This document shows, one piece after another, positions 44,894 to 54,250 of a DNA stretch of 64,000 nt (positions within the stretch are counted from its first letter, which is position 1; each line of letters begins with the position of its first letter). The DNA comes from Tenodera sinensis (Eukaryota; Arthropoda; Insecta; Mantodea; Mantidae), in assembly GCA_030765045.1 (NCBI GenBank), contig CM060968.1:108589404-108653403 (forward strand), in the 5' to 3' direction. The notes beneath the pieces are model-generated. The model saw only the letters and a list, made by a program, of their open reading frames with translations. It had not been told where the DNA came from and did no database searches. A program made the translations under genes and the position numbers.

Positions 44894-46472
44894 TTAGATC
44901 GCCGAGAAAGATGAGCGGTGGCGGAATCTGTGCCAAGAGAGCCCGAAGATCGTTCGTGTGTACGACACTGACCGGTGGCAGATAGACATTGCAAAGGGAG
45001 AAACAGAGGCTCTGCAGCTGCACACGCACCGCTACAGCTTGTAGCGGCGTGTTGAGTGGCACACTGGTGGCAGAGATATCATGCGCCACCAGGATAGCAA
45101 CACCGCCGCTGGCTCGCCTATAAGCTGCAGAGTCTTGCCTAAATGCCGCAAAACCACGAAGTTGTAATGCGTGGTTAGGGTGCAAGTGCGTTTCTTGTAG
45201 ACAGACGATTGATGGAGAGCGTTGCGAAACGAGATGCTGTATGTCCGGAACACGTGCCCGGAACCCATTAACATTCCACTGGATTGTTTCCATGGTAAAG
45301 AAGAATTGGCGATTCGTCTTCATCTTTTTCTTTTTCATCTTTACCTTAACCGACTTCGGACGGGGTAGGTTAAATTCGCCATCGTCTGGTGACTCCGCCG
45401 ACGTCCGGGAGTCTGAAGATCCCCGGCGGCTCACTGAACGAGAGCGGGAGCGGGACTTCATGGACGATGTGCGACTGCTGGCGCGACCAGAAGGCATAGA
45501 ATAATGGCTGTCAACAGGCCGGCTCCGGCTAGTTGTCTTGTGAGCTGGTGTCTGCACGGCTATAGATGTGGTAGCAGGTGCAGCTGTGGCACGAGACAGT
45601 GAAGGGGTATTCGCAGGTAGGTCAGTCTGTGTAGAAGCATCTGACACAGGAACGTGCTGTATCGCTACGCTGCAGGCAGGAGCGCGTCGGGCAGCCAAGG
45701 CATAACCTGTGGTGGTAGCAGGTTTCAGCTGCTCAAAGCGACGACGCGCTTCTGGAAACGTGAGATGTTCTTTCACGCGCAATTCTTGTATACACTTCTC
45801 ATCCAGGAACTTCGCGCACTTACGCGAGCTGGATGGATTCTTCCCTTCACAGTTCACACAGAGGGGATCCCGTGTACATGTCGGGTCCTCATGGGCTGGT
45901 AAACCACTGCGCTCACATATAGGAGGATTATTACACAGGGTCTTAGTATGGCCGAACCGTTGGCACCTAAAACAACGCATGGGGTTTGGCACATACTGGC
46001 GTACGGCGGCACGTTCGTAGCCACAAAAGATGTACTCGGGCAATTTAGTTCCTCTGAACGTCAGAAACACCGTACGCAAAGGCACATCCTTGCCATCCTG
46101 CTTTCGCGTAAGACGGTAAGCCTGACACACACGCTGGTCGGAGAGACAGGTGGTAATCTCATCGTTCGACAGATTGTCCAGACTGGCGGTGGTGACAACT
46201 CCCCTACATGTGTTGAGCGATTTGTGTGGGGCTACCCGAATTGGGTAGGAGCCCAACAAACTCGCCTTTAAAAGTTTCTGGGTCTGGTCTGCCGTGTTGG
46301 TTTCGATCAACAGCGTACCGTCTCGAACTCTGGTCACGTTCTTAACCGGGCCACATATTCTGTCGACTTCTCGTTTTATATAAAATGGGCTAAGGTCCTT
46401 TGTCGTTTTCCCGTCACATGCCAAAGTCAAAACCAAGAAAGGGTCAAAGGAAGAGGGGTTGTGCGGAGACAT
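44877..46472 (-). CDS. B10 ORF1 reading through into the ORF2 endonuclease
   Basis: The ATG at 46472 opens MSPHNPSSFDPF. The ORF1 blocks SPFYIKREVDRICGPVKN and CGYERAAVRQYV are present, with knuckles CFRCQRFGHTKTLC, CERSGLPAHEDPTC (second Cys replaced by Ser) and CVNCEGKNPSSSRKC (His replaced by Asn), then a Ser/Arg tail. The usual stop after KMKTNR is absent (reads RQFFFTMETIQWN), so ORF1 continues in frame into ORF2 from its Met at 45293. The fused frame covers QWN and LQETHL and ends at GDLNAKHS (44877) through a 2-nt deletion. Copies B5 and B7 have a stop between the ORFs. Confidence 0.85.
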   Translation of the reverse strand: MSPHNPSSFDPFLVLTLACDGKTTKDLSPFYIKREVDRICGPVKNVTRVRDGTLLIETNTADQTQKLLKASLLGSYPIRVAPHKSLNTCRGVVTTASLDNLSNDEITTCLSDQRVCQAYRLTRKQDGKDVPLRTVFLTFRGTKLPEYIFCGYERAAVRQYVPNPMRCFRCQRFGHTKTLCNNPPICERSGLPAHEDPTCTRDPLCVNCEGKNPSSSRKCAKFLDEKCIQELRVKEHLTFPEARRRFEQLKPATTTGYALAARRAPACSVAIQHVPVSDASTQTDLPANTPSLSRATAAPATTSIAVQTPAHKTTSRSRPVDSHYSMPSGRASSRTSSMKSRSRSRSVSRRGSSDSRTSAESPDDGEFNLPRPKSVKVKMKKKKMKTNRQFFFTMETIQWNVNGFRARVPDIQHLVSQRSPSIVCLQETHLHPNHALQLRGFAAFRQDSAAYRRASGGVAILVAHDISATSVPLNTPLQAVAVRVQLQSLCFSLCNVYLPPVSVVHTNDLRALLAQIPPPLIFLGDLNAKHS

Positions 46473-46940
46473 GATTATTTGGACCCCCATCCGGAACCGT
46501 CGGCGTCAGCCTGCCATCCGGGGGTCAAAGGATAAAAGACACCAAAATCTCCACGGTCTGTGCCGCCATGGAGACCCCTCCATGACTGACCTCAAGGCGT
46601 ACTTCAGAGGAGCTACACTCCGATCTCCACTGCTTGTCCGCATGGGTAAAGAGTTCACTACGTGACACCCCGGTTTTATGCCCCCACCACAGGAATAACC
46701 GCCTGTGGCTCCCCGCTTTAGCACACGCTGCCTCAACGGAGTCAGTGTGGATTCAGGGGACTTCGGGTTGATTACACCGGGGCTCCGTCAGCGGTAACAC
46801 GTCCGGCCGGTGATACTAACCCGACGGCAAGCGGCCGTCGGGAGATTAACACCGGCCGTGCCCTCAAGGAGCTACGTGGGTGTACATGACGTGTGGACGG
46901 GCTCCGCACCTAAGTCTACACATGGGGGCAGTGTGAAGGG
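46473..46940 (-). other. B10 5'UTR, cut by B11
   Basis: Carries the MRQRVLKRGATGGYS upstream frame (46506-46736) also found in B5, B6 and B9. No other gene. The missing distal 5'UTR may lie beyond the right edge if B11 inserted here. Confidence 0.75.
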
Positions 46941-48660
46941 ATGGATGGATGGATGGATGGATGGATGGATGGATGGATGGATGGATGGATGGATGGATGG
47001 ATGGAGTTTAGGGGCCCGTCGACAACTAGGTCATTTGGGCCCTAGGTCAGAAAATAAAAAATCTAAAACTCGCCTAAAAACTGCCTAAAATGTGAAGTTT
47101 AAAATGGCAACTAAGAACGCAGACAGATAAAAACACCAAACGGCACATGAGTGCGCTAAGTTAAAACTTGGTAAAACCATTCATTAAAATGTGTAAAAGA
47201 TCGAAGCTAAAACACATTAAAACTAAGCACTTAAAACACTAACACGTAAAACACAAAAACCTATGTTAAAAGGCTAAAAAAAATTTCACACACTAAAAAG
47301 ACGTTATACTTGCTTTGCGAACCCAATTTGTGCAACGAACCGCAGCGCCTTACAGGCAGACACAGAGTCGTCACCCAAAATTGAGGCAAGCGTACACCCC
47401 AGGCCTTCCGACTTGCGCTCACGAGCGTATTGCGGACAGTCTATAAGGATATGGGCCACAGAAAGTTGGATGTTACACGTAGGGCAGACAGGCGCCGGGT
47501 CGCCACGCAGATGGAACCCATGTGTCGCCCGTGTGTGACCTATCCTCAGGCGGGTGAGGATAACTTCAGCCCGCCTGGAGTCCCTGCAGGATGTCATCCA
47601 GGAATCTACGCTGTCTTTAATGGTCCGCAATTGAGGGCCAGAGAATTCCTTCCATGACTGCTGCCAGATCGATAAAACATGTCGACGGAAATGGCGCTGC
47701 ACATCGACATATGGCACACTGTGTGTGGCAACACCCGGCAAACGGCAAGCAGTCTTAGCAGCCGCATCATCTTTCTCATTGCCGCGTATACCCACATGTC
47801 CTGGGGTCCAGGTAAAAAGCAACTGGTATCCGCGCGAGAGCAGTTGCGAAATGAGAGCCTGTATTATTAAAACGAATGCTGAGGTGCCGATAAACTGGTC
47901 CAAGGACTGAATGGCACTCAGAGAGTCTGAACAAATGATAAAATTGCCGGGAACTGAGTTAGAAATAAAAAGTAAACAATAAAATATAGCAAACAGCTCG
48001 GCAGTAAAAACCGAACTATGGTCCGGAAGTCGGTACTGGTGCGCCTCGTCGTTACACACGAAACTACATCCCGTAGCTCCACCCACCTGGGACCCATCGG
48101 TAAAAACCGGGTTGAAAGTCGATACACCGATTGCGGGGTGGAAAGCTTAGCATAGCCTGAGAGCTCCAGGTCGAATTGCGCGCGCCGGAGTTGCCAAGGA
48201 GCAGAGCGTCCTAGAGAGAATCGCTCTACAGCAGGCATGCGGAGATCGTGTTTGTCAAGTAGTTCGCGGAACCGAATACCGCTTGGGCGCGATATAGTTG
48301 TGTTGCGCAGATAACGGTGAGAGAGGTCGGGACGCAGGACACATTTAAAAGAAGGATGACCCGGATGGGCTGCCAACCTTGCGACATACGAACACAATAA
48401 AATCGGACGACGGACCGACAGTGGTGGTTCTCCAGAGTCAGCATACAGACACTCAACTCTACTGGTGCGGAACGCCCCAGTAGCAAGACGGATACCAGCA
48501 TGGTGTACAGTATCTAAAAGACGAAGTTTAGAGGTGGACGCCGCGCCATAGATAAAACTACCGTAGTCTATTTTTGACCGCACCAGTGATCGATACAATC
48601 GTAACATAACTGTACGATCACCGCCCCAAGAAACTCCGGATAAAAGGCGGAGTACTCGAG
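46941..48660 (-). mobile_element. B11, LINE-B 3' part with a (CCAT)n tail
   Basis: A tail of about 16 ATGG units on the plus strand (46941-47004), then the GGGCCC hairpin, an AT-rich 3'UTR (47007-47303) with no gene, and ORF2 from the end of the RT to the stop. It stops at 48660 where the tail of B12 begins. The tail unit differs from the (CACT)n of other copies. Confidence 0.88.
47304..48660 (-). pseudogene. B11 ORF2 C-terminal part (end of RT, RNase H, CCHC)
   Basis: It begins at RVLRLLSGVSWGGDRT after the RT palm. It is open through SKIDYGSFIYGAAS and CLYADSGEPPLS. A deletion of roughly 30 nt near 48115 removes the LFTELLGRY-type linker and shifts the frame. RNase H follows in the next frame: FTDGSQVGGATGCSF, TAELFAI, CSDSLSAI and HVGIRGNEKDDAAAK (Asp where most copies have Ala). 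The CCHC is CPTCNIQLSVAHILIDC. The stop is at 47304. Upstream endonuclease and RT are missing. Confidence 0.85.
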
Positions 48661-48972
48661 TGAGTGAGTGTGTTTGGTTTAAGGGCCCGTCGACAACTTG
48701 GTCATTAGGGCCCCAAGTCAAAAAGTAAAATTACGTACGGTCAAGTGTTAAAATATCATCCATTAAAAACTAAAAATCTAAGGTTAAAATAAATAAAAAC
48801 AGCTAAACAACTATTAAACGTTTCGTTTAAAATGCTAAAAACAGAAACTTAAAATTGCTATAAAGTAAAAAGCACTAAAACGTTAAAAAACCCAAAAATA
48901 CGGCCACCTAAAAGGCTAAAATCTCTGAAATAAACTAACCTTACACTTGCTTCATAAAATCAATTATGGAAC
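48661..48972 (-). mobile_element. LINE-B 3' fragment B12
   Basis: Tail (TGAG)n, terminal hairpin, 3'UTR and the last ~12 codons of ORF2; about 310 bp. It is nearly identical in layout to the 3' end of B10. It stops at ATTATGGAAC where the tail of A2 begins. Confidence 0.85.
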
Positions 48973-49231
48973 AGCAGTAGTAGTGTGGTTTTAGGGCGCT
49001 CAACTGCTAAGGTTATTAGCGCCCAAGTAGAACTAAAGGATTAAAAACGTAAGTTACAAAAAATCTTAACCTAATAAGCTAAAAGCTAAAACAATAACAC
49101 CTTAAAAAGTCACCAATAAGTGCCAGCAACTGCAGAGTAGAGCAAAGCACGTAAACAGTTAAATGCATTGATAAAAACGACTCGCATCGACGACCGAATG
49201 TAGTGGGCTGGATAAGAGATCGATGAACGAG

Positions 49232-51242
49232 TCAGATTCGTGCGCACATTATACTTAGTCGGATAAAACGTAAAACACGCTCTACTGCACAGGAAGTGTC
49301 TGCCAGCAACTCAGCCAGAGTACCTGGCAGGCCCAACGAATCACGGAGATATGTTAAAAACTGGCACTGAACTAAAATATGCCGCACCGTCAGAGGTTCA
49401 TTACAATGAGAACATAGCGGTGCAGCGTCAGATGATAAGAGGTGACCATGACTAAAACGGCAGTGCCCGATGCGCATTCTGGCTAAAATCACTTCTTCGC
49501 GGCGAGAGGCGCGCGAGGAAGTCCTCCAGGCAACAGGGAGGGGTCTCACCTCCCGAAGTTTGTTACCCTCAAGGCCATGCCATGCATCTCTCCACCGGGA
49601 GAGAATGGCATGACGTAAAACTACTCTAAAATCAACCGAGGGAACACAAGTGTTAAAATGCCTGGGAGCTAAAACTGCTGCCTTAGCAGCAGCATCGGCA
49701 GCCTCGTTACCTTGCAGGCCTACGTGTCCAGGTACCCACACAAACGAGACGCAAGTGGCGAGGGTGTGAAGGCAGTCCTGGATACGCTGTACCAGGGGAT
49801 GGTAGTGGTACAGCGTCCGCAGGCTCTCAAGGGCACTCAAAGAATCTGAGCAAATAACCCAGTTCTGTAAGGTTTGCCGACGAATATATAAAAGCGCTTG
49901 GTATATACTAAAAAGCTCTGCTGTAAAAATCGAGCACTGCGATAAAAGACGAAAACTAAAACTCTGGCCACCGTGAATAAAAGCACAACCTACACCTCGA
50001 TCGTCCTTCGAGCCGTCAGTGTATATAAAACTACTGGATCCAGACTGCGCCTGGATATCTAAAAAGGCAGAACGAAGGACGAAATCTGGCGTTGATGACT
50101 TCGGCATGGACAACAAACCCAGGTTGACATGGGTCTCGCGACGGAGCCATGGAGGAAATCTTGTTTCGCCCTGCGGCAACGCCGCGGGTAAAACGATGCC
50201 CAATAACCGAAGTAGTGAACGAAATCGAACGCCAGGAGGAAGTATGGCTAGGGAGCTCGTTAAATACTGCCGGTCCAAGCTGTCATCATAAAAGAAACGA
50301 AAGGATGGGTGTTCAGGTAGACCATAAAGTCTGCAAGCGTAGCTGCAGAGAAGAACGTCGCGCCGATAACTAAGCGGAGGTTCAGCAGCTTCCGCACACA
50401 AACTAAGAACCGGACTCGTGGGAAATGCGCCAATACTCAATCGGATGCCACGGTGGTGTATAGCGTTGAGGCGATTTAAAACCGACCGTCGAGCCGAGGA
50501 ATATACGACACAGCCGTAGTCAAGTTTCGATCGGACCAGTGAACGGTATAGTCGTAGAAGAATGGTCCGATCAGCTCCCCAGGATGTGCCACTTAGAACC
50601 CGTAAAACATTAAGAGAACGTTCACACCGTGCCTTCAAATACGAGATATGGGAAGACCAACTAAGTTTCCTATCAAGAATCAATCCCAAAAATTTCGTCT
50701 CGTCTGTGAAGGGAAGTGCATCTGGGCCGAGACGTAGAGAAGGCGCAAGAAACGCCTTCCGGCGCCAGAAGTTAACGCAGACGGTCTTCTCGGCGGAGAA
50801 CTTAAAGCCATTTTCGACACTCCAAGTGTACAAATGGTCAAGGCACAATTGGAGGCGACGTTGTAAGAGAGGAGTCCGCCGAGTACCGCAATAAATAGTG
50901 AAATCGTCCACGAATAACGATGAGGAAACGCCCGATGGGACGCACTCCACAATGGGATTGATTGCAATGGCAAACAATGTGACACTGAGTACCGAGCCCT
51001 GCGGTACCCCGTTCTCTTGAATAAAACCACGAGATAAAACCGACCCCACACGTACCCGAAAGACTCTATCGCGCATAAATTCCCGAATAAAAAGCGGCAT
51101 TCGACCGCGAATGCCCCATTGATGAAGGGTACGAAGAATTCCGTACCTCCAGCACGTATCATACGCCTTCTCCAAGTCAAAAAAGACAGCGACCGTTTGG
51201 CTCTTCCTCAGAAAACCGTTCATAATGTATGTGGATAGACAC
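49232..51242 (-). pseudogene. LINE-A ORF2 C-terminal half in A2, open but truncated by Harbinger
   Basis: Open for about 670 codons. It enters within the RT just before FFDLEKAYDTCW. It has NGVPQGS, catalytic FVDD (SSLFVDDFTIYC), the LSWSSHISYLKARC thumb region, then RNase H with YTDGSKDDRGVG, TAELFSI, CSDSLSALESL and HVGLQGNEAADAAAK. The C-terminal knuckle is CSHCNEPLTVRHILVQC. The stop is at 49232. There are no internal lesions; the break is only the Harbinger insertion. It supplies the C-terminus missing from A1. Confidence 0.9.
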
Positions 51243-51245
51243 TAA
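51243..51245 (+). repeat. TAA target site of Harbinger
   Basis: TAA immediately before the GGGCCGG terminus. A1 has the same TAA at 1554-1556 in the intact LINE-A sequence. The partner copy is outside the window. Confidence 0.75.
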
Positions 51246-51458
51246 GGGCCGGTTTCACCAACAACAGTAATTTTTCCTGTTATTCCCGTTTATGTTATCC
51301 CAGGTATACGTCTTTACGGACGTAACACACGAAGCATGTTTCACCACGAGGTTATAAACCCAGGTAATACAAATTTAGACTTGGCGTGCGCCTGCTATAC
51401 GAACCAACAATTTCTCATACATAACAAGCGAGAATCGCAATCCGCCGTTTCCGGTTAG
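51246..51458 (+). other. Harbinger left terminal region
   Basis: Terminal inverted repeat candidate starting GGGCCGGTTTCACC; a second TTTCACCACGAGGTTATAA-like block lies near 51340, perhaps a subterminal transposase or Myb-protein site. No gene is present. It continues at 57561 beyond B13. Confidence 0.7.
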
Positions 51459-51474
51459 TCCTACTTCCGCCTCA
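51459..51474 (+). repeat. target-site duplication of B13, left copy
   Basis: TCCTACTTCCGCCTCA (16 bp), repeated at 57545-57560. Confidence 0.93.
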
Positions 51475-52165
51475 CCCGGGGCCCCGAGCCGCTCATCCCC
51501 ATTATCATCCCCTCGCCTCCATCAGGTCTAGCCACGTTATCATCCACTTAGATTTAGTCTCTTCCTCTTCTAGGTCTTATGGTTTTATGTAGGTTAAGCT
51601 TTAGAATTATAACTCCTGTCTCACCAACAGGGATCTATCCTGTCTCCGCGGCTTCTGTCCCACGGTTTCGGCGCAGCTTCCAACTTGTGTGCTCTTCGGA
51701 GGCTCAGACGTGAAGGTTGAGTGGACCCTCCTCACTACCCCTTTTGTGCGACACTAGGTGCGGAGCCGTTCCATTGTCAAGTACACCCCCGTAGCTCCTT
51801 AGGGGCCGGGTCCCCATGGGTATCTTGGCGGCCGTGCTGCCGCTGGGGTGTTCAGGGGGACCCGACGTGTTACCGCTGTCTGGGGTCCGATGTAATCAAC
51901 CACAAGTCCCCTGAATCCACGCTGACTCCGTTGAGGTAGCGTGGGCTAGAGTGGGGAGCCACAGGCGGTTATTCCTGTGGTAGGGGCATAAAGTCGGGCC
52001 TGCCTTTGGTGGAAATGTCGCATACCGGTAAGTAGTGATAGGCGGAGGGTAACTTTTTTTGACGTACTCCTTGAGATCGGGTCTGAAGCGGATTTAGGTG
52101 TCTTTTTCCTTTATCCCCCGGATGGCAGGCTGACGCCGACGGTCCGGAAGGGGGACCCTTTCATA

Positions 52166-53333
52166 ATGTCTCCTCTGCGCTCCACCCCTTCAACTCCACG
52201 TTTTTTGATTATGCGGCTTATCAGTGAAGAAAAGACCATGTCGACTATTAGTCCATTTTATATTAAGAAGGAGCTGGACAGGATCTGTGGTCCAGTAAAA
52301 AATGCTACCCGATGTAGAGACGGTAGTTTATTAATCGAGGTTGCTCCAGACTGCGAAACTGCTAAAAGCCAGTCTGCTTGGTTCATACCCTGTCAAGGTC
52401 GAAAAACACAAGACCCTGAATAGCTGTCGCGTTGTGGTTTCCACCCGAAGTTTGGACGGCCTCTCTAATGAGGAGATCGCTAAATGCCTGGGGGACCAAG
52501 GTGTAACTGCTGCGTTTCGCTTAATAGGGAAGAGAGATAACCAACCATTCGAATTACGTACGGTTTTCCTCACATTCGAACGTACCACCCTATCCCAATA
52601 CATCTTCTGCGGGTATGAACGTGCCACCGTACGTCCTTATGTGCCCAACCCCATGCGATGTTTTCGTTGCCAGAAGTTCGGGCACACGCAGCAGCGCTGT
52701 TCCGGTTCACCCAACTGTCCCCGATGTGGACGTGCTGCTCACGAGGGCTCCCTGTGCGACCAGGACCCCACCTGTGTCAACTGTGGAGGTGCCCACCCGT
52801 CGAACTCACGCGATTGCCCCCGCTTCTTAGAGGAGAAGGGAATTCAGGAGCTTCGAGTCAAGGAAAACCTGACATTTATGGATGCGAGAAAGCGATACCA
52901 GGAGCTTCATCCCACCACCAGTTTGAAGTTTTCTGCAGCTGTTCGTCAGGTTATTCCGAAGCTGGACGCCGCCGTACAGACTTGCCCAGGTTTGCCGTCT
53001 CGTGTTTCAGTGGGAGTGCAGACCAACTCGTCTGCCGCACATGTTTCTCCACCGCTAGTGGTTCGCCCACCGACAACATCCTCTGCCGTCCAGACACCAG
53101 CACCGCAGCCGTCCCAGAGTTCTACTGCCTCCGTGACGTCTCAAGAACGACACCGATCAAGGCACAAACCTCGAGCGAGTAGCCGTACGTCCTCTGTGAA
53201 ATCCCGGTCTCGCTCTTCGAGCCTCAGGGAATCATCAGACTCCCGAACATCGGAGTCGCCAGAGGACGGAGAACCTCGTATTATCGGTCCAAAATGCGCG
53301 AAGGTCAGAAAGAAAATCAAGACTAACCGTTAA
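52166..53333 (+). pseudogene. B13 ORF1, 8-bp deletion
   Basis: It opens MSPLRSTPSTPRF at 52166. Relative to B7, eight bases (AAGACACC) are missing near 52347, shifting the frame after SLLIEVA. The original frame resumes as AKLLKASLLGSYPVKV and is open to 53333. Knuckles CFRCQKFGHTQQRC, CPRCGRAAHEGSLC and CVNCGGAHPSNSRDC are intact, as are GIQELRVKENLTF and the Ser/Arg tail. Its ERA site is unoccupied. ORF2 begins 12 bp after the stop. Confidence 0.9.
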
Positions 53334-53988
53334 CTCTACTCTAGAATGGAAATAATCCAGTGGAATATTAATGGGTTCCGGGCCAGGACTCCGGACATAC
53401 AGCATTTAGTTTTTCAACGCTCGCCCTCCATACTCTGTCTACAAGAAACCCATCTGCAGCATCATCACGGTTTACATCTACGTGACTTTAAGGCATTTAG
53501 ACACGACTCTGCACCTGGTAGGCGAGCAAGCGGTGGTGTTGCTACCTTGGTGGCGCATAATATCTCTGCCGCCAGCATACCGCTTAACACACCATTTCAA
53601 ACTGTAGCGGTACGTGTGCAGCTGCAGGACCTATGTTTCACTATTTGCAATGTCTATCTGCTCCCGAGCATTGTCGTGCAAGAACACGATCTTCGGGCTC
53701 TTCTGGCTCAGATTCACCCACCGCTCCTCTTTCTAGGGGATCTGAATGCCAAAAACACTTTATGGGGCTGCGACACTGACGATGCTCGCGGGTGCCTTAT
53801 AGCAGACGTGTGTGATATGTCCGGCTTGTATTTGCTAAACACTGGTGCCCCTACATTCTTATCCTCCACTTACGGCACACTTTCAACCCTAGACGTAGCT
53901 TTCTGTAGCCCGGCATTAGCTCCGCTGCTGGATTGGTCGGTGCTCTCCGACCTATTTGGCAGTGATCATTACCCCATTAATATTCACC

Positions 53989-54001
53989 TCTACCATACCC
54001 A
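53989..54001 (+). repeat. target-site duplication of the SINE, left copy
   Basis: TCTACCATACCCA, repeated at 54238-54250. Confidence 0.93.
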
Positions 54002-54237
54002 CCCCGTCGGTCTGGGTGGCTCAGTTGGTTAGACGCTGGCCTACTGATCCCAAGGTCGCGGGTTCAAACCCGGCCCAGGCCGATGGTTTTTAAGTGTGCT
54101 TAAAAACGGCAGCTCCATGTCAGTAGATTTACTGGCATGTAAAAAAACTCCTGCGGGACGAAATTCCGGCACACCGGCGACGCTAATGTGATCCTGGCAA
54201 TTGACAGCGTCGTTAAATAACAAAATAATAATAATAA
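54002..54237 (+). mobile_element. tRNA-derived SINE inside B13
   Basis: The 5' part resembles a tRNA, with an RNA polymerase III A box (TGGCTCAGTTGG, 54017-54028) and B box (GGTTCAAACC, 54061-54070). A unique body of ~150 bp and a (TAA)n tail follow. It is flanked by 13-bp duplications TCTACCATACCCA at 53989-54001 and 54238-54250. B7 shows the empty site. The body does not resemble the LINE 3' ends here, so the partner LINE is unknown. Confidence 0.93.
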
Positions 54238-54250
54238 TCTACCATACCCA
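54238..54250 (+). repeat. target-site duplication of the SINE, right copy
   Basis: TCTACCATACCCA, matching 53989-54001. Confidence 0.93.

Larger units (their letters stand above)
41327..46940 (-). mobile_element. B10, near-full-length LINE-B with fused ORF1-ORF2
   Basis: Tail and hairpin at 41327-41390, 3'UTR to 41613, ORF2, ORF1 and a 5'UTR that stops at GTGTGAAGGG (46940) where the (ATGG)n tail of B11 begins. Same subfamily as B2. Several lesions in ORF2. Confidence 0.88.
48973..51245 (-). mobile_element. LINE-A copy A2, 3' half, cut by Harbinger
   Basis: (TAC)n tail, 31-nt hairpin and 3'UTR (48973-49231), then the ORF2 C-terminal half. It stops at GACACTAA, where the Harbinger terminus begins. 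The same position in A1 (GACTAAGTGG, 1551-1560) is uninterrupted. The missing 5' half should lie to the right of Harbinger, outside the window. Confidence 0.9.

Noticed and set aside
54002..54100. A functional tRNA gene
   Set aside because: It has A and B boxes, but the sequence continues into a non-tRNA body with a (TAA)n tail and is flanked by a 13-bp duplication, so it is a SINE.
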